NCBI GenBank assembly: GCA_900498135.1 | Contig: LR026961.1 | Span: 4,737,106-4,801,105, forward strand | Origin: an uncultured Desulfatiglans sp. | Lineage (GTDB): Bacteria; Desulfobacterota; DSM-4660; Desulfatiglandales; Desulfatiglandaceae | Length of the DNA stretch: 64,000 bases | Direction of reading: 5' to 3' | Shown here: one piece after another, positions 26,475 to 35,309 of the stretch | Position numbering within the stretch: position 1 is the first letter of the stretch | Layout: each line of letters opens with the position of its first letter | Notes under the pieces: generated by a model | What the model saw: only the letters and a program-made list of their open reading frames with translations | Told to the model about the DNA's origin: nothing | The model's database searches: none | Position numbers and translations under genes: made by a program

Positions 26475-26610
26475 TCTTCCTCCCTTTTAAAGATGTAATA
26501 CAACCATGTGCAACACTCACCCTTACTCCACGCACGCCACACGCCGACACCTGGCTGCGCCTGAGGAAACCCCATTCTCGATCCCCTCGGGTCAGAAGGC
26601 GCGGGGTCCA

Positions 26611-26997
26611 TTAAAGCGAGATGACGGTGGCCCCGGTGGCCAACTCAAAAAGGAGCGTAGCAGGAGCCATGCTCACCCCCTCCAGCAGATCTTCGGCCGA
26701 TATCTGCCTGGACTGGGCGCAGGGCGCGCACGCATAAATGGGCACCTCGAAATCCTGCAGATAGGCGACGATATCGTCGGCTACATCGCCCGTAGGCGCC
26801 CGCAGATGATCCATGATGCCCTTTCTGGCAAGGTAGACCGCCTCATCCATGAGGAATACCGAGACCTGCTTCCCCATCTTGTGGGCCACCTGGGCCAGGT
26901 GCAACGCCCGCACAGAGCGATTTGGGTTATTTGTTCCGCACGCCAGGGTAATCAGGACCCGGTCCGCCTTGCCTTCACCAATCGTCTCTTTACCCAT
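26611..26997 (-). CDS. DsrE/DsrF-like family protein
   Basis: 128 residues from the ATG at 26997 after AGAGAGGAATTCT; an upstream in-frame start at 27033 is less likely. The fold is indicated by VLITLACGTNNPNRSVRALHLAQVAHKMGKQVSVFLMDEAVYLARKG and the later IYACAPCAQSRQI, where two Cys in C-A-P-C sit at the position of the sulfur-carrying Cys of DsrE/TusD relatives. Members relay sulfur or act in unknown redox roles. It lies 136 bp downstream of the start region of the porin gene on the same strand. Confidence 0.85.
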   Translation of the reverse strand: MGKETIGEGKADRVLITLACGTNNPNRSVRALHLAQVAHKMGKQVSVFLMDEAVYLARKGIMDHLRAPTGDVADDIVAYLQDFEVPIYACAPCAQSRQISAEDLLEGVSMAPATLLFELATGATVISL

Positions 26998-27944
26998 AGA
27001 ATTCCTCTCTCGATCTGTCTCCAAATTGAGCACTCCCCGTAAAGGCCCCGTTCAGACGTTCCTACGTTCATCCTCCATCATCAGTGAAGAAATCTCTTAA
27101 ATGCAGGTTCATGGGAGATTCGTTTCCATCCGGAAATGGGCTTTTTGGCCGATCTCGGCGTCAATCTGCGCGTTTGCTTGTGCGGCAATCTACAGGCCGC
27201 CTCAGCGCAAACGCTTGATTTCATCGATATTGACCAAACCGGGAACCCGCCCCGCAGGGGTGGGATTGAGCACGCGCAGCGTGTGAAGAAAATTCCTCAT
27301 TTCCGGATTGGAAACCGGGTTCTACCGGGAAATCATTTCCGGGTGAGAACACGTTAGAAAGGAGCTGGAGCAAGATAGATGCCGTGCACAAGAAAATTTT
27401 CGGACTGGATACCGAGATAAATGAAAGATAGGCTAACAAGCTGTTGAAACATAATTTTTCATGAAGCAGTCTGATTTTGTCCATTGTGCTTCAATCTAAA
27501 ATTGTCAAAAAATTAATTATACATATGTTTACTTTTTAACACTTGTTGATGATTTGCGCTCATAAAAGTAAACAAGAAATACATCTTGTTCCCGTCCAAA
27601 AGTGGCCTTTTAGTGGATTTCGACGTGAAAAGGCGCCCCGCCTATGCTGCGGTTTCCGGATAGTCACCACATAAACGCCTGTTTTTCTCGATATGAGCAG
27701 ACCGACACACGCTGCGAAGGTGTGGAACCGAGCAGCAGGATCTTGTTCTGGCGCTGACGGGGGAGAGTTTCGCACACAGTAGAAAGGTGCCCTGCTCAGG
27801 GGCCGGTCTTGCGGCCAGACCCCCATGCAGGTCGGTCGGCGGGGAAACGGACGGGATCAAACAGAGATAAACTGAAAAATCAACATGATATCCTCAGGCA
27901 TCTAGTCGCCGTATTCCGATCATTCATCATTTTCGAATAAATCA
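26998..27944. other. Non-coding interval with repeat copy B and an AT-rich stretch
   Basis: Holds repeat copy B (27122-27315) and its end-to-end remnant (27317-27350), then an AT-rich stretch near 27430-27600 that contrasts with the GC-rich surroundings. In it GTTTACTTTT (27527-27536) is inverted as AAAAGTAAAC (27564-27573). No credible gene is visible. Confidence 0.6.
27122..27315 (+). mobile_element. MITE-like dispersed repeat, copy B (near-complete, 194 bp)
   Basis: Begins GTTTCCATCCGGAAATGG and ends CATTTCCGGATTGGAAAC, the same inverted ends as the other copies, with the shared interior (CTCGGCGTCAATCTGCGCG, GGGAACCCGCCCCGCAGGG). The internal palindrome has one decayed arm (GGCAATCT against AGGCCGCC). 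Followed at 27317-27350 by two ends fused head to head with no interior. It lies 125 bp upstream of the DsrE-like gene. Confidence 0.85.
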
Positions 27945-28892
27945 CTAAAAAGGAATGATGATACGGAAGACAACCTTTTCGCCTTCCGGGCGATTTTCTA
28001 CTTCGCTTTCAAAGTAGGTCTTCAGGCTGAAGATCATCCCTTTGTGAATGTAATGCAATGCAGGCCCAATGGCAAAAACTTCCTCTTCCGAGTTCTGGAG
28101 TTTAACCCCGTCAACTTCATCTTCACTCAATTGTTGACCGTAATAACCTACAACGCCAAACCGAAGATTGGGGTTAATAAAATCAAGCGTTTTCATCAGT
28201 GAGTAGTTGAAATGCCACAGTTCCCCTGCTTCCAAATCATGATCGTTGAAATCACCCGTTACACCCGGATTCACGTACTCATCGTTCTTGCTATTGAATG
28301 TCAAGTGCTGCCGCGTACTAAACGTAAACCCATAAGGCATTTGAAGCGTCATTGTAACCCACGGTTCAAAGGTCCAGAAGTTCGCGCTGGGATTGATCGC
28401 CTTGTTCTTATCATACGCACCGACCGGGAAGTAAACATCAAATTCGAAAAACCAATGAAAAACCAAATCCTTTGCCAGCGGAATCGCACTGCCTATAAAT
28501 GGACCCATACACGGATCGCCTAAGATGCCGCCTCCCGAATCGAGGCCCAAATCGGAATTGACATCGAAACCGAACATGGGCCAAAGCGCCTGCGCCCCCC
28601 ACCTGAGCCCATGCGGCAGTTCCTTCTTCGAAACCCAGATAAACTGCGGGGCGTAGACAACCAGATCCAGCTCATTATTCATCGGAAAGCTTTCACCATT
28701 GCCGTCCTTGAACTCGTCTGCGCTGTAAAAAACCATATAGTTGCTCATATAAAGCCCCGGCGGTGGAAGCATTGCATCGATGATATTGGTGTTACCGTAG
28801 TTCAGATTCGGGTTCTGATTGTAAGCCACGGCAGCCGAGGAAAACATAAAGGAAAATATGCAACCCAGCAACAATGCAGTCCTTCTTGACAT
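27945..28892 (-). CDS. Outer-membrane channel, MetA-pathway (Phenol_MetA_deg) family
   Basis: 315 residues with a signal peptide (LLLGCIFSFMFSSAAVAYNQ). The mature N-terminus and the strands FTFSTRQHLTFNSKND, LEAGELWHFNYSLMKTLDF and the final VVFRIIIPF match the channel family named for phenol-degradation clusters; members form beta barrels for hydrophobic solutes. The aromatic end fits an outer-membrane protein. It lies downstream of the solute-binding protein and octaheme cytochrome on the same strand and may belong to that transcription unit. Confidence 0.85.
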   Translation of the reverse strand: MSRRTALLLGCIFSFMFSSAAVAYNQNPNLNYGNTNIIDAMLPPPGLYMSNYMVFYSADEFKDGNGESFPMNNELDLVVYAPQFIWVSKKELPHGLRWGAQALWPMFGFDVNSDLGLDSGGGILGDPCMGPFIGSAIPLAKDLVFHWFFEFDVYFPVGAYDKNKAINPSANFWTFEPWVTMTLQMPYGFTFSTRQHLTFNSKNDEYVNPGVTGDFNDHDLEAGELWHFNYSLMKTLDFINPNLRFGVVGYYGQQLSEDEVDGVKLQNSEEEVFAIGPALHYIHKGMIFSLKTYFESEVENRPEGEKVVFRIIIPF

Positions 28893-28945
28893 ACCCTGTT
28901 CCTCCTGTAGGAATATTGTGAATGACCAGCCCCAGTCGACCGCTA

Positions 28946-29011
28946 CTTCCCACCCGGAAATGGAACTCGGAGACAGGCCCGTGCCTCACATGCGCATTTC
29001 CGATTGAAAAC
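28946..29011. repeat. Dispersed repeat, copy J (ends only)
   Basis: CTTCCCACCCGGAAATGG at the left and CATTTCCGATTGAAAAC at the right are the two inverted ends of the family with only about 30 bp of unrelated sequence between. It starts three bases beyond the TAA of the solute-binding protein gene. Confidence 0.65.
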
Positions 29012-29014
29012 GCT

Positions 29015-30703
29015 TTATTTTTCCGTCTTCGCAGGTCTCACCATCAAGAAAGACCAGAGGTTGCCGACTCCACCCGGCTGAGGCACCCATCCCGTCAACC
29101 GGTCAATCCGTACTGCATCGATCTTCTTCTTGGAATAAAGCGGGATATACGGCAATTCCTTTGCGATCAGCCGCTGCATCCCGACCACGTGTTCTTTCCT
29201 TTTCAACGGATCGACTTCCCTTTGCGCCGATTCCGCCAGGCGATCGAATTCGGCGTTCTTGAAGCCCGGGTAGTTCTTACCCCCCAGCCGGGCCTCGCGG
29301 CTGTGGAAGAAGGTATTCAGATAGGCCGGCTCGTCGGAGAGGTTGGTCCACCCCATCAGGTAGACGTCGAATTCACCGGCGGAAAGGGCCTTCAAGAGAT
29401 CCTGCAGTGCCAGCATCCGGATTGTGACCTGAACTCCCAGCCGGGCCAGCCATTTCTTCAGCAGCAGAGCCGCCGCGAACCGGTCGGGGCGGCAGCCCGC
29501 CGGAGTCGTCAGCAGTTCCATCGGAGGCATCTTGTCTCCCGTCGGCAGCACCAGCGAATTCTTCTCCCAGGTATAACCCGCCTTCCGAAGCGATTCCCTG
29601 GCCGCATCCAGCCGTGCGTCATCATCGGCGAGGCCGTCACCCGGCAGTTGCAGCTGCGCATCGCACCAAAAGGCATTGTGCGGCGGGATGACGCTCCTTG
29701 CAGGCGCGACATCCCCCGCGAACGCTTTGTCGATCATGGCCTCCCGATTGATCAGTGCAGCCACAGCCTGCCGAAAAACACGGTCATGGTATGGGGAGCG
29801 CCGCAGATTGAAACCCAGATAATCATACCCCCTGCGGTCGGTACGGAAGAACTGAAGCCCCGGTTCGTTCTTCAGTTCCTCTACAGATTCTTCGCAGACA
29901 TCCCCGGCATAAAAGTCGATTTCACCATTCTTCAAAGCCGCGAGCGCCTCCCCGACGTTCCGGTAAACATGGAAAACCACCCAGTCGACATAGGGGCCGA
30001 CCTGCATCCCCGCAATATCTTCCCCCTGTGCAAAGAAGTGTGGATTGCGCTTCATCAACACGAAATCGTGCGAGGGATCGTTCACGATGCTGAAGGGACC
30101 GCTGCTCGGCACCCTGTCCGGCTTCAAACCGGTCAAACGCCGGGCGGCATTCTCCGTTCCCTCCAACGGCTGGATCAACGGCGCCCACGCCTTCTTCTGC
30201 AGGAACGGCGTCAAGAGGGTCTCGTTGAAAAAGGCGGCGCTGGGCTCCTTGAGGATAAACCGGATCGTACGCGGATCGAGCGCCTCCACGCGCTCCACCA
30301 TCTGCCAGTGCTCCACGTGACCGGGAACATTGAATCGTCGGATCACCTCCCAGGTATAGAGCAGGTCGTCACTCGAGATCGGGGTGCCGTCATCCCAGTG
30401 CGCCTCCTTGAGCCTGACCGTTACGATGAGGCCTTTTGGATCGGATTCCGGCTTCCGTTCCGCAAGCCAGGGAAGAACCGAGCCGTCGCGGGGGTCTCTG
30501 ATATATAGCGGCATGTGGATCAGCCGCAGGACTCTCCTTGACCAGACGTCGGTCGCCCCCAGGAAATTCATGGACTTAGGACCGCTCAGAACACCGACGT
30601 GCAGGGATTCCCCCTTGGGCGATTCCCCGGCCTCCGCCGGTTTCAATATCCCGGCCCACAACGCGACGACTGCCGTAAGAATCATGCATGTGAGCTTTTT
30701 CAT
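29015..30703 (-). CDS. ABC transporter substrate-binding protein, family 5 (peptide/nickel/oligopeptide type), orphan
   Basis: 562 residues with a signal peptide ending near LKPAEAG. Family 5 features are clear: SLHVGVLSGPKSMNFLGATD at the start, VRLKEAHWDDGTPISSDDLLYTWEVI (about 97-122), then GFNLRR-type core and the C-terminal EHVVGMQRLIAKELPYIPLYSKKKID. It binds a peptide, metal-chelate or similar in the periplasm. No permease or ATPase genes are adjacent, so its partner is elsewhere or it acts with another system. It starts 45 bp after the octaheme cytochrome gene and is probably cotranscribed. Confidence 0.9.
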   Translation of the reverse strand: MKKLTCMILTAVVALWAGILKPAEAGESPKGESLHVGVLSGPKSMNFLGATDVWSRRVLRLIHMPLYIRDPRDGSVLPWLAERKPESDPKGLIVTVRLKEAHWDDGTPISSDDLLYTWEVIRRFNVPGHVEHWQMVERVEALDPRTIRFILKEPSAAFFNETLLTPFLQKKAWAPLIQPLEGTENAARRLTGLKPDRVPSSGPFSIVNDPSHDFVLMKRNPHFFAQGEDIAGMQVGPYVDWVVFHVYRNVGEALAALKNGEIDFYAGDVCEESVEELKNEPGLQFFRTDRRGYDYLGFNLRRSPYHDRVFRQAVAALINREAMIDKAFAGDVAPARSVIPPHNAFWCDAQLQLPGDGLADDDARLDAARESLRKAGYTWEKNSLVLPTGDKMPPMELLTTPAGCRPDRFAAALLLKKWLARLGVQVTIRMLALQDLLKALSAGEFDVYLMGWTNLSDEPAYLNTFFHSREARLGGKNYPGFKNAEFDRLAESAQREVDPLKRKEHVVGMQRLIAKELPYIPLYSKKKIDAVRIDRLTGWVPQPGGVGNLWSFLMVRPAKTEK

Positions 30704-30748
30704 TCCGTTCCTCCCTTCCTCCCCCGGACGATGGACCCTGTCCGCGGG

Positions 30749-32170
30749 TCATGGACCTTTCCGCTCCTTCGGGCTATCAGAACCGGGGCCGAATCGCCCG
30801 CCCGCAGCAGCGGGATCTTCCGGGTATCCAAGAGCCTCGAAGTCCATCAAAGCCTTTGCACCGTGGCAGTCCATGCATCCCAGCGCCTGCTCCTTGGGGA
30901 CCACCCCATGGTTCAAGCGCCAATGCATGACGGTCGTCACGAAGATAGACTTTCCGCTGTAAGGCAGTTCCGCCTCTTTCATCCCCGACCGGATGGCCCT
31001 TTCCCAATCGAAGTGCTCCCAGTACCCCCCCCACAACTTCGGAATGAGCAGGTACTGGAAGGTCGCGTCGGCGGGCTGAACGCCCGTGTGGATCTTGAAA
31101 GGGGTGATCTTCGCCTTGGGATCCTGGATGCCCCCAGCCGGAGGGTTGAGGTACGTCGTTCCGGTCACATCGACCCGCTCCCCCATGCGGTACCGCTCGT
31201 GTCGGCCGTTATACCATGCATAGGCCGGCGCAACGTTCGCCTTCTTGATGAAGAGGCCCTTTTTGCGGTGCTGGGTGGTGATGCAATAGGGCGAGTTCTC
31301 CAGCTCCTTGGTATCCCTTCCTGCAAGGGCCCAGTTCCAGAAAAGCAGCGTCGGCTTGGCCTTCGCAAACTGAGGGATGTGGCAGGTCTCGCAGGCGATG
31401 GCATCACAGTGATCGTTCAGCGTTTTCTGGACCGCGTGGCGGTCGGTGGCATGAGGCCGTTCATCATGGCAATCCGTACAGGACACCCGCCCCTCGCTCA
31501 CGCAGGTGGTCATACTGGCTCCCGCAATACGATGCCCGTTCGTGGTGTGGCAGTCCTGGCAGGCGAAATCCAACCCGCCCATGTGGACATCCAACTCGCG
31601 GGGAGGATCGATGAGAGCCTCGCTCAGGTTGCCGTGCTTGATGGCGTCCCCACCGCCTCCGCAAAAATGACAGGACCCGCAGTTGGCCCGTGTCGGACGC
31701 CCGACACCGCGGGCGATCTTCACCAGGTCGAGCCCTTTTTTTTCATCGCCGCAGCCCGCCGGTGCCTTTTCGTAAGTTCCAGTGCGGTCGTGGCACACCA
31801 GGCAATCCACCCTCGATGGATCCTTGAAATCAAACGTGTTGTCCTTCCAACCGTAACCCACATGACAGCTGGTGCAACTGCACCAGTTCGCAATCGGGGA
31901 TATTCAAAAGTTGTTGATAACTTTTACCTTTCCCAAGGGCTCTTTCGCCTCGCCCTCGAGGTGTGGGTTGGGGCCCTTCCACTGCCAGTGGGCCGTCTGC
32001 ATGACCTCTGACGCAGCCTCCTCGTGGCAGCCGAGGCACGTCCGGGTCACAGAGGGACCGTCCGGGAACGGACCTTCTATGTCCTGATGAGACGAGGCCT
32101 GTGCGCAGACCGCCAAAAGAACACCCGCAACGCCTCCAAAAACCGCGGCCTTGAAAGACAAACTGAACAT
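30749..32170 (-). CDS. Octaheme cytochrome c, tetrathionate-reductase (OTR) family, with predicted selenocysteine in the active site (in-frame TGA)
   Basis: 473 residues if the TGA at 31904-31906 is read as selenocysteine (Sec89). Start ATG at 32170, followed by an export signal (FGGVAGVLLAVCAQA). Eight CxxCH motifs are present: CLGCH, CTSCH, CLVCH, CGSCH, CQDCH, CTDCH, CETCH, CMDCH. The TGA sits in KVINNF-TGA-ISPIANW; in this family a Cys follows N-N-F. CHFCGGGGDAIKHG carries the Lys that replaces His as a ligand of the catalytic heme. With a 25-residue signal removed the Sec is residue 64 and the Lys residue 153, which agree with the Cys64/Lys153 I recall for the Shewanella enzyme. A strong hairpin follows the TGA. 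The enzyme probably reduces a sulfur or nitrogen oxyanion in the periplasm. A sigma-54 promoter lies upstream. Confidence 0.92.
31869..31886 (-). promoter_or_regulatory. Predicted bacterial SECIS element of the octaheme cytochrome gene
   Basis: Starting 17 nt after the TGA, CTGGTGC and GCACCAG form a perfect 7-bp stem around the loop AGTT. The loop has G in its second position and lies about 25 nt beyond the UGA, within the usual 16-37 nt. The upper stem and loop resemble the fdhF SECIS of E. coli (GGTGCA/TGCACC arms). Confidence 0.85.
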
Positions 32171-32389
32171 ACCGAGTTCCCGATCCTTTCTGCATAACCC
32201 ATCATCGGCGGGCCGTTTTGCAATCCAGCCACAACCCATGATGGACAGCCAAACGGAACCGCCGGCCCGCGGCCCCTTCATCCTGTCATAGCTCCCTGGG
32301 GGTTTCAGACCGTGGGTATCGAACATCGCCAACCCGGTCGTACCGCATCATCCTGCCCGGCAGACGCCAGTGATTCAACGGTCTTTGTG

Positions 32390-32404
32390 GCAAAATCAAT
32401 GCCA
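32390..32404 (-). promoter_or_regulatory. Sigma-54 (RpoN) -24/-12 promoter for the octaheme cytochrome operon
   Basis: On the minus strand TGGCATTGATTTTGC has TGGCA at -24 and TTGC at -12 with exactly ten bases between GG and GC, a close match to the RpoN consensus TGGCAC-N5-TTGC. It lies 220 bp upstream of the cytochrome start, and a sigma-54 activator is encoded divergently, supporting the call. Confidence 0.75.
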
Positions 32405-32739
32405 ATCCCCTGCCCGCCACACTCCTGTTTCGTCCCCGGGAGGATCCGAAAACCAGGAGCCAGTCCTGCAAAAAGCCCCGATCCCTTTGATAAGACGTAT
32501 AAAACCGATTCCTGCGGGCTGATCTGCACCTTTATTCCTCAAGCGCGAATGCGGGCGTAGGCCTTGACAGAGCGGAAATAGTCCCTGGGGGGGGCAGTGA
32601 AGGTGAAACCGGAATGGGCAGGCCGGGTTTAGACCTCTTTCCACGGCAACGCCAAGGTCTTTCGGCCTGAAACGTATTCAAACCAAACGGTTTCGGTTGC
32701 CGAAAGCGATTTAAAGGAGTAAACTTTTAAAATTAACAG

Positions 32740-32767
32740 TTGTTCATTTTTAAACACTCATTATATT
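32740..32767 (+). promoter_or_regulatory. Sigma-70-like promoter for the sigma-54 activator gene
   Basis: TTGTTC (32740-32745), 16 bp, then TATATT (32762-32767), in an AT-rich stretch about 205 bp upstream of the activator start. The near-palindrome TGTTCATTTTTAAACA overlaps it and could be an operator. Confidence 0.4.
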
Positions 32768-32972
32768 GCGGGTGGCATCCGGCGCACAACCCTCGCGTCC
32801 TTCAGGCGGGTTGGATCGGTTTTCCGGGATGAACCTTTTCACCCCGTGACGCTGGGACACTTGACCTTTGCCGGTCGCCCGGGCCTGCCGACCCCGGCGA
32901 AGTTGTCCCCCGTACACGTTTTATCTTCCATGACCGGCAAAAAGGCCACCAACTGCCCCGGGAAAGGATTCC

Positions 32973-34358
32973 ATGAACGGATTGGATCTGAACAGCCATT
33001 GGAAAACGGTCGTCAGCACCATCCAGGACGGGCTGATGATCGTCGACCGGACGGGAACCATCCGGTTCGTCAACCCTGCCCTAACCAAAATGACCGGTTA
33101 TGCACCGAAGGAAATGATCGGCATGCCCTGTTCCTCGCTCAATTGCGATGTCTGCGAGATTGCGCGGGCCCCGGGACGCGGGTCCTGGTGCGTCCTGTTC
33201 CAGGAGGGCGCCATCCCGCCCCACCGCTGCACCCTGCGCAGAAAAGACGGAACGATGGTTCCGGTCCTGAAAAATGCAGCGCTTCTGAGGGATGCAGAAG
33301 GAGCCGTCATCGGGGCGGTCGAGACACTCACGGACCTGACCGAGCTCAAGCGGCGCGATCTGCAGATTCAGTCCTTTACGCGGGAATTGGCGGATCAGAA
33401 AGGTTTTCAGGGGATCCTGGGGGTCTCGGTGCGAATGCAGAAGGTCTTCGATCTCCTGGCAAACGCCGCGAGCTCCGATGCGCCGGTCCTGATCCTCGGT
33501 GAAAGCGGCACGGGGAAGGAACTCGCAGCGAGGGCCATCCACCGCCTGGGGCCGCGGCGTGACAAACCATTCATCAAGGTCAACTGCGCCGCGCTGAACG
33601 AGGCCCTTCTCGAAAGCGAGCTGTTCGGGCACGTACGAGGCGCCTTCACGGGGGCCTACCGCGACCGGGAAGGCCGCTTCGAAGCCGCCCACGGAGGCGA
33701 CATCTTCCTGGACGAGGTCGGCGATTTGTCTTTTTCGACCCAGGTTAAACTCCTGCGCGTCCTCGAGGAGAAAACCATCGAAAAGGTGGGGGATCAACGG
33801 TCGATCCGAGTCGATGTCCGGATCATTTCGGCCACGAACCGTGAGGTCGCGCAATTGGCTGCGGAAGGCAAAATCCGACAGGATTTTTTTTACCGGATCA
33901 ACGTGATCCCGATCCGCCTGCCTCCCCTTCGCAAGCGCATCGAAGACATCCCGATCCTTGCGGAACACTTTCTCGAGAGGCTGCGGAAAAAAAGCCGAAA
34001 ACCGGTCCAGGGGATCAGCAGCACCGCCCTGGAGTGCCTGATGGACTATTCCTGGCCCGGCAACGTGCGCGAATTGAAAAGCGCCTTCGAGTACGCGTTC
34101 ATTTCCTGCCACGAAACGCTCATCCAGCCCGAACATCTTCCGTCGGAAATCTCAGCCGGGAAGAAGAAGGCCTCTCCACCCGCCACCCCGAAGCGAGGCA
34201 CAAGGAACGATCAGAAGCGGCAACGGCTTCTTGAGGCCCTTCAGGCCGCGGACGGGAACCAGTCCGAGGCCGCACGCATCCTCGGCGTTTCTCGTGTGAC
34301 GGTCTGGAACCGGATCAAGAAATACGGGATCGATCTCGAGAAGAAGGTCTCAGGTTAG
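32973..34358 (+). CDS. Sigma-54-dependent activator with Cys-rich PAS sensor, AAA+ and Fis-type HTH
   Basis: 461 residues. PAS domain about 1-125 with five Cys (53, 58, 61, 73, 86) in the pattern [13 protein letters not shown]...WCVLF, suggesting metal or redox sensing. AAA+ domain 150-385 with Walker A GESGTGKE (176-183) and the RpoN-contact loop GAFTGA (223-228), and Walker [12 protein letters not shown]-terminal Fis-like HTH (about 420-455, [24 protein letters not shown]). It likely switches the divergent octaheme cytochrome operon through the -24/-12 promoter. No histidine kinase is adjacent, so it probably senses directly. Confidence 0.93.
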   Translation: MNGLDLNSHWKTVVSTIQDGLMIVDRTGTIRFVNPALTKMTGYAPKEMIGMPCSSLNCDVCEIARAPGRGSWCVLFQEGAIPPHRCTLRRKDGTMVPVLKNAALLRDAEGAVIGAVETLTDLTELKRRDLQIQSFTRELADQKGFQGILGVSVRMQKVFDLLANAASSDAPVLILGESGTGKELAARAIHRLGPRRDKPFIKVNCAALNEALLESELFGHVRGAFTGAYRDREGRFEAAHGGDIFLDEVGDLSFSTQVKLLRVLEEKTIEKVGDQRSIRVDVRIISATNREVAQLAAEGKIRQDFFYRINVIPIRLPPLRKRIEDIPILAEHFLERLRKKSRKPVQGISSTALECLMDYSWPGNVRELKSAFEYAFISCHETLIQPEHLPSEISAGKKKASPPATPKRGTRNDQKRQRLLEALQAADGNQSEAARILGVSRVTVWNRIKKYGIDLEKKVSG

Positions 34359-34398
34359 ACAACGAAATGAAAAGGCACCGCATGGGATGAGCCCGCCT

Positions 34399-34830
34399 CT
34401 AACCCTCGTGATCGGCCACGCGGGTGCGCATCCGCTTCTTGACAGCGCGGCGGCGCTTGTCCTCCAATCTGCGGCGGCGAGCGGCCGCCGAGGGTTTTGT
34501 CTTCAGACGGTTCTTCGGGCTCCTCGCCGCCTCGCGCACCAGGGCCTTGAGGCGGTCCAGGGCGTCCTGGCGGTTCATCTCCTGACTGCGGAAGCGGCGG
34601 GCATCGATAAGGATGACGTCCTCGCTGGACAATCGCTGTCCGGCCAGCCGCCTGAGGCGCTCCCGCAGATCCGCCGGGAGGTAATCCGCCGCCCCTAGAT
34701 CGAAGCGGAGCTGAACCGCCGTCGAGACCTTATTGACGTTCTGCCCACCCGGGCCCGAGGACCGGACAAATTCCAGCCGGATGTCCTTTTCGTCCAGCGC
34801 GATATCGGCGGTAACAGAGATCATGCCCAC
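34399..34830 (-). CDS. arfB: Peptidyl-tRNA hydrolase ArfB (ribosome rescue)
   Basis: 143 residues starting at GTG 34830, seven bases after GGAAGG; an ATG two codons later (34824) is possible. The release-factor-like GPGGQNVNKV motif (GGQ at about 28-30) catalyses ester hydrolysis, and the basic tail (AARRRRLEDKRRRAVKKRMR) enters the empty mRNA channel of stalled ribosomes. There is no stop-codon-recognition domain, which separates it from RF1/RF2. It is convergent with the sigma-54 activator. Confidence 0.93.
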   Translation of the reverse strand: MGMISVTADIALDEKDIRLEFVRSSGPGGQNVNKVSTAVQLRFDLGAADYLPADLRERLRRLAGQRLSSEDVILIDARRFRSQEMNRQDALDRLKALVREAARSPKNRLKTKPSAAARRRRLEDKRRRAVKKRMRTRVADHEG

Positions 34831-34955
34831 CTGCGTGCCTTCCTTTCACTCTTTTTTTCCATCGCCGATCAGCTTCCGCTTGCCCTGCAACGCCATCCGG
34901 CATCGTAGAGTCACATCTGGCATCCCTGGAAAGGCGCTGTTCTCTCACAAATGAG

Positions 34956-34985
34956 TTGACATTTTGTGGAGAATGAACGTATATG
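34956..34985 (+). promoter_or_regulatory. Sigma-70-like promoter for rpsT
   Basis: TTGACA (34956-34961), 18 bp, then TATATG (34980-34985); the rpsT start is 36 bp downstream. Strong -35 and reasonable -10. Confidence 0.6.
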
Positions 34986-35021
34986 TACGGTTTAAAACTC
35001 AAATGAACGGAGGTTCCGGTA

Positions 35022-35309
35022 TTGGCCAACCATGCATCAGCCCTCAAAAGGGCCAGGCAGAGCGAAATCCGCCGACTTCGCAACAAAACCTATAAAACAA
35101 GGGTCAAAGGCGCCGTCAAAGACGTCCGCAGCGCTTTGGATAGTGGGGCGACATCGAACCTGGAGGAAACCTTTCGCAGCGCCGTCTCCATTATCCAGAA
35201 AACGGCCGGCAAGGGGATCATCCACCGGAAAAAGGCCGCACGGAAGGTCGCCCGCCTCGCACGGCGCGTCCAACAGGTAACCGCTGGACAGGATGCCTCA
35301 GCAGCATAG
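35022..35309 (+). CDS. rpsT: Small ribosomal subunit protein bS20
   Basis: 95 residues, starting at TTG 35022 after GGAGGTTCCGGTA. The sequence opens ANHASALKRARQSEIRRLRNK and contains KGIIHRKKAARKVARLARRV, standard for S20, which binds 16S rRNA early in assembly. It overlaps the stop end of the convergent holA gene by 12 bp. Confidence 0.97.
   Translation: MANHASALKRARQSEIRRLRNKTYKTRVKGAVKDVRSALDSGATSNLEETFRSAVSIIQKTAGKGIIHRKKAARKVARLARRVQQVTAGQDASAA

Larger units (their letters stand above)
32171..32972. other. Divergent regulatory interval between the octaheme cytochrome and the sigma-54 activator
   Basis: 800 bp without a credible gene. Holds a sigma-54-type promoter facing the cytochrome (32390-32404) and a sigma-70-like promoter facing the activator (32740-32767), with an AT-rich part around 32700-32770. 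Activator binding sites would be expected between or near these; I cannot define them. Confidence 0.6.

Noticed and set aside
32218..32229. Second sigma-54-like site (TGGCTGGATTGC on the minus strand)
   Set aside because: Only seven bases lie between GG and GC instead of ten.
31904..32332. Upstream part of the octaheme cytochrome read as a separate small cytochrome
   Set aside because: The first heme and export signal belong to the eight-heme chain; the TGA is at a Cys column and all eight hemes are needed for the family.
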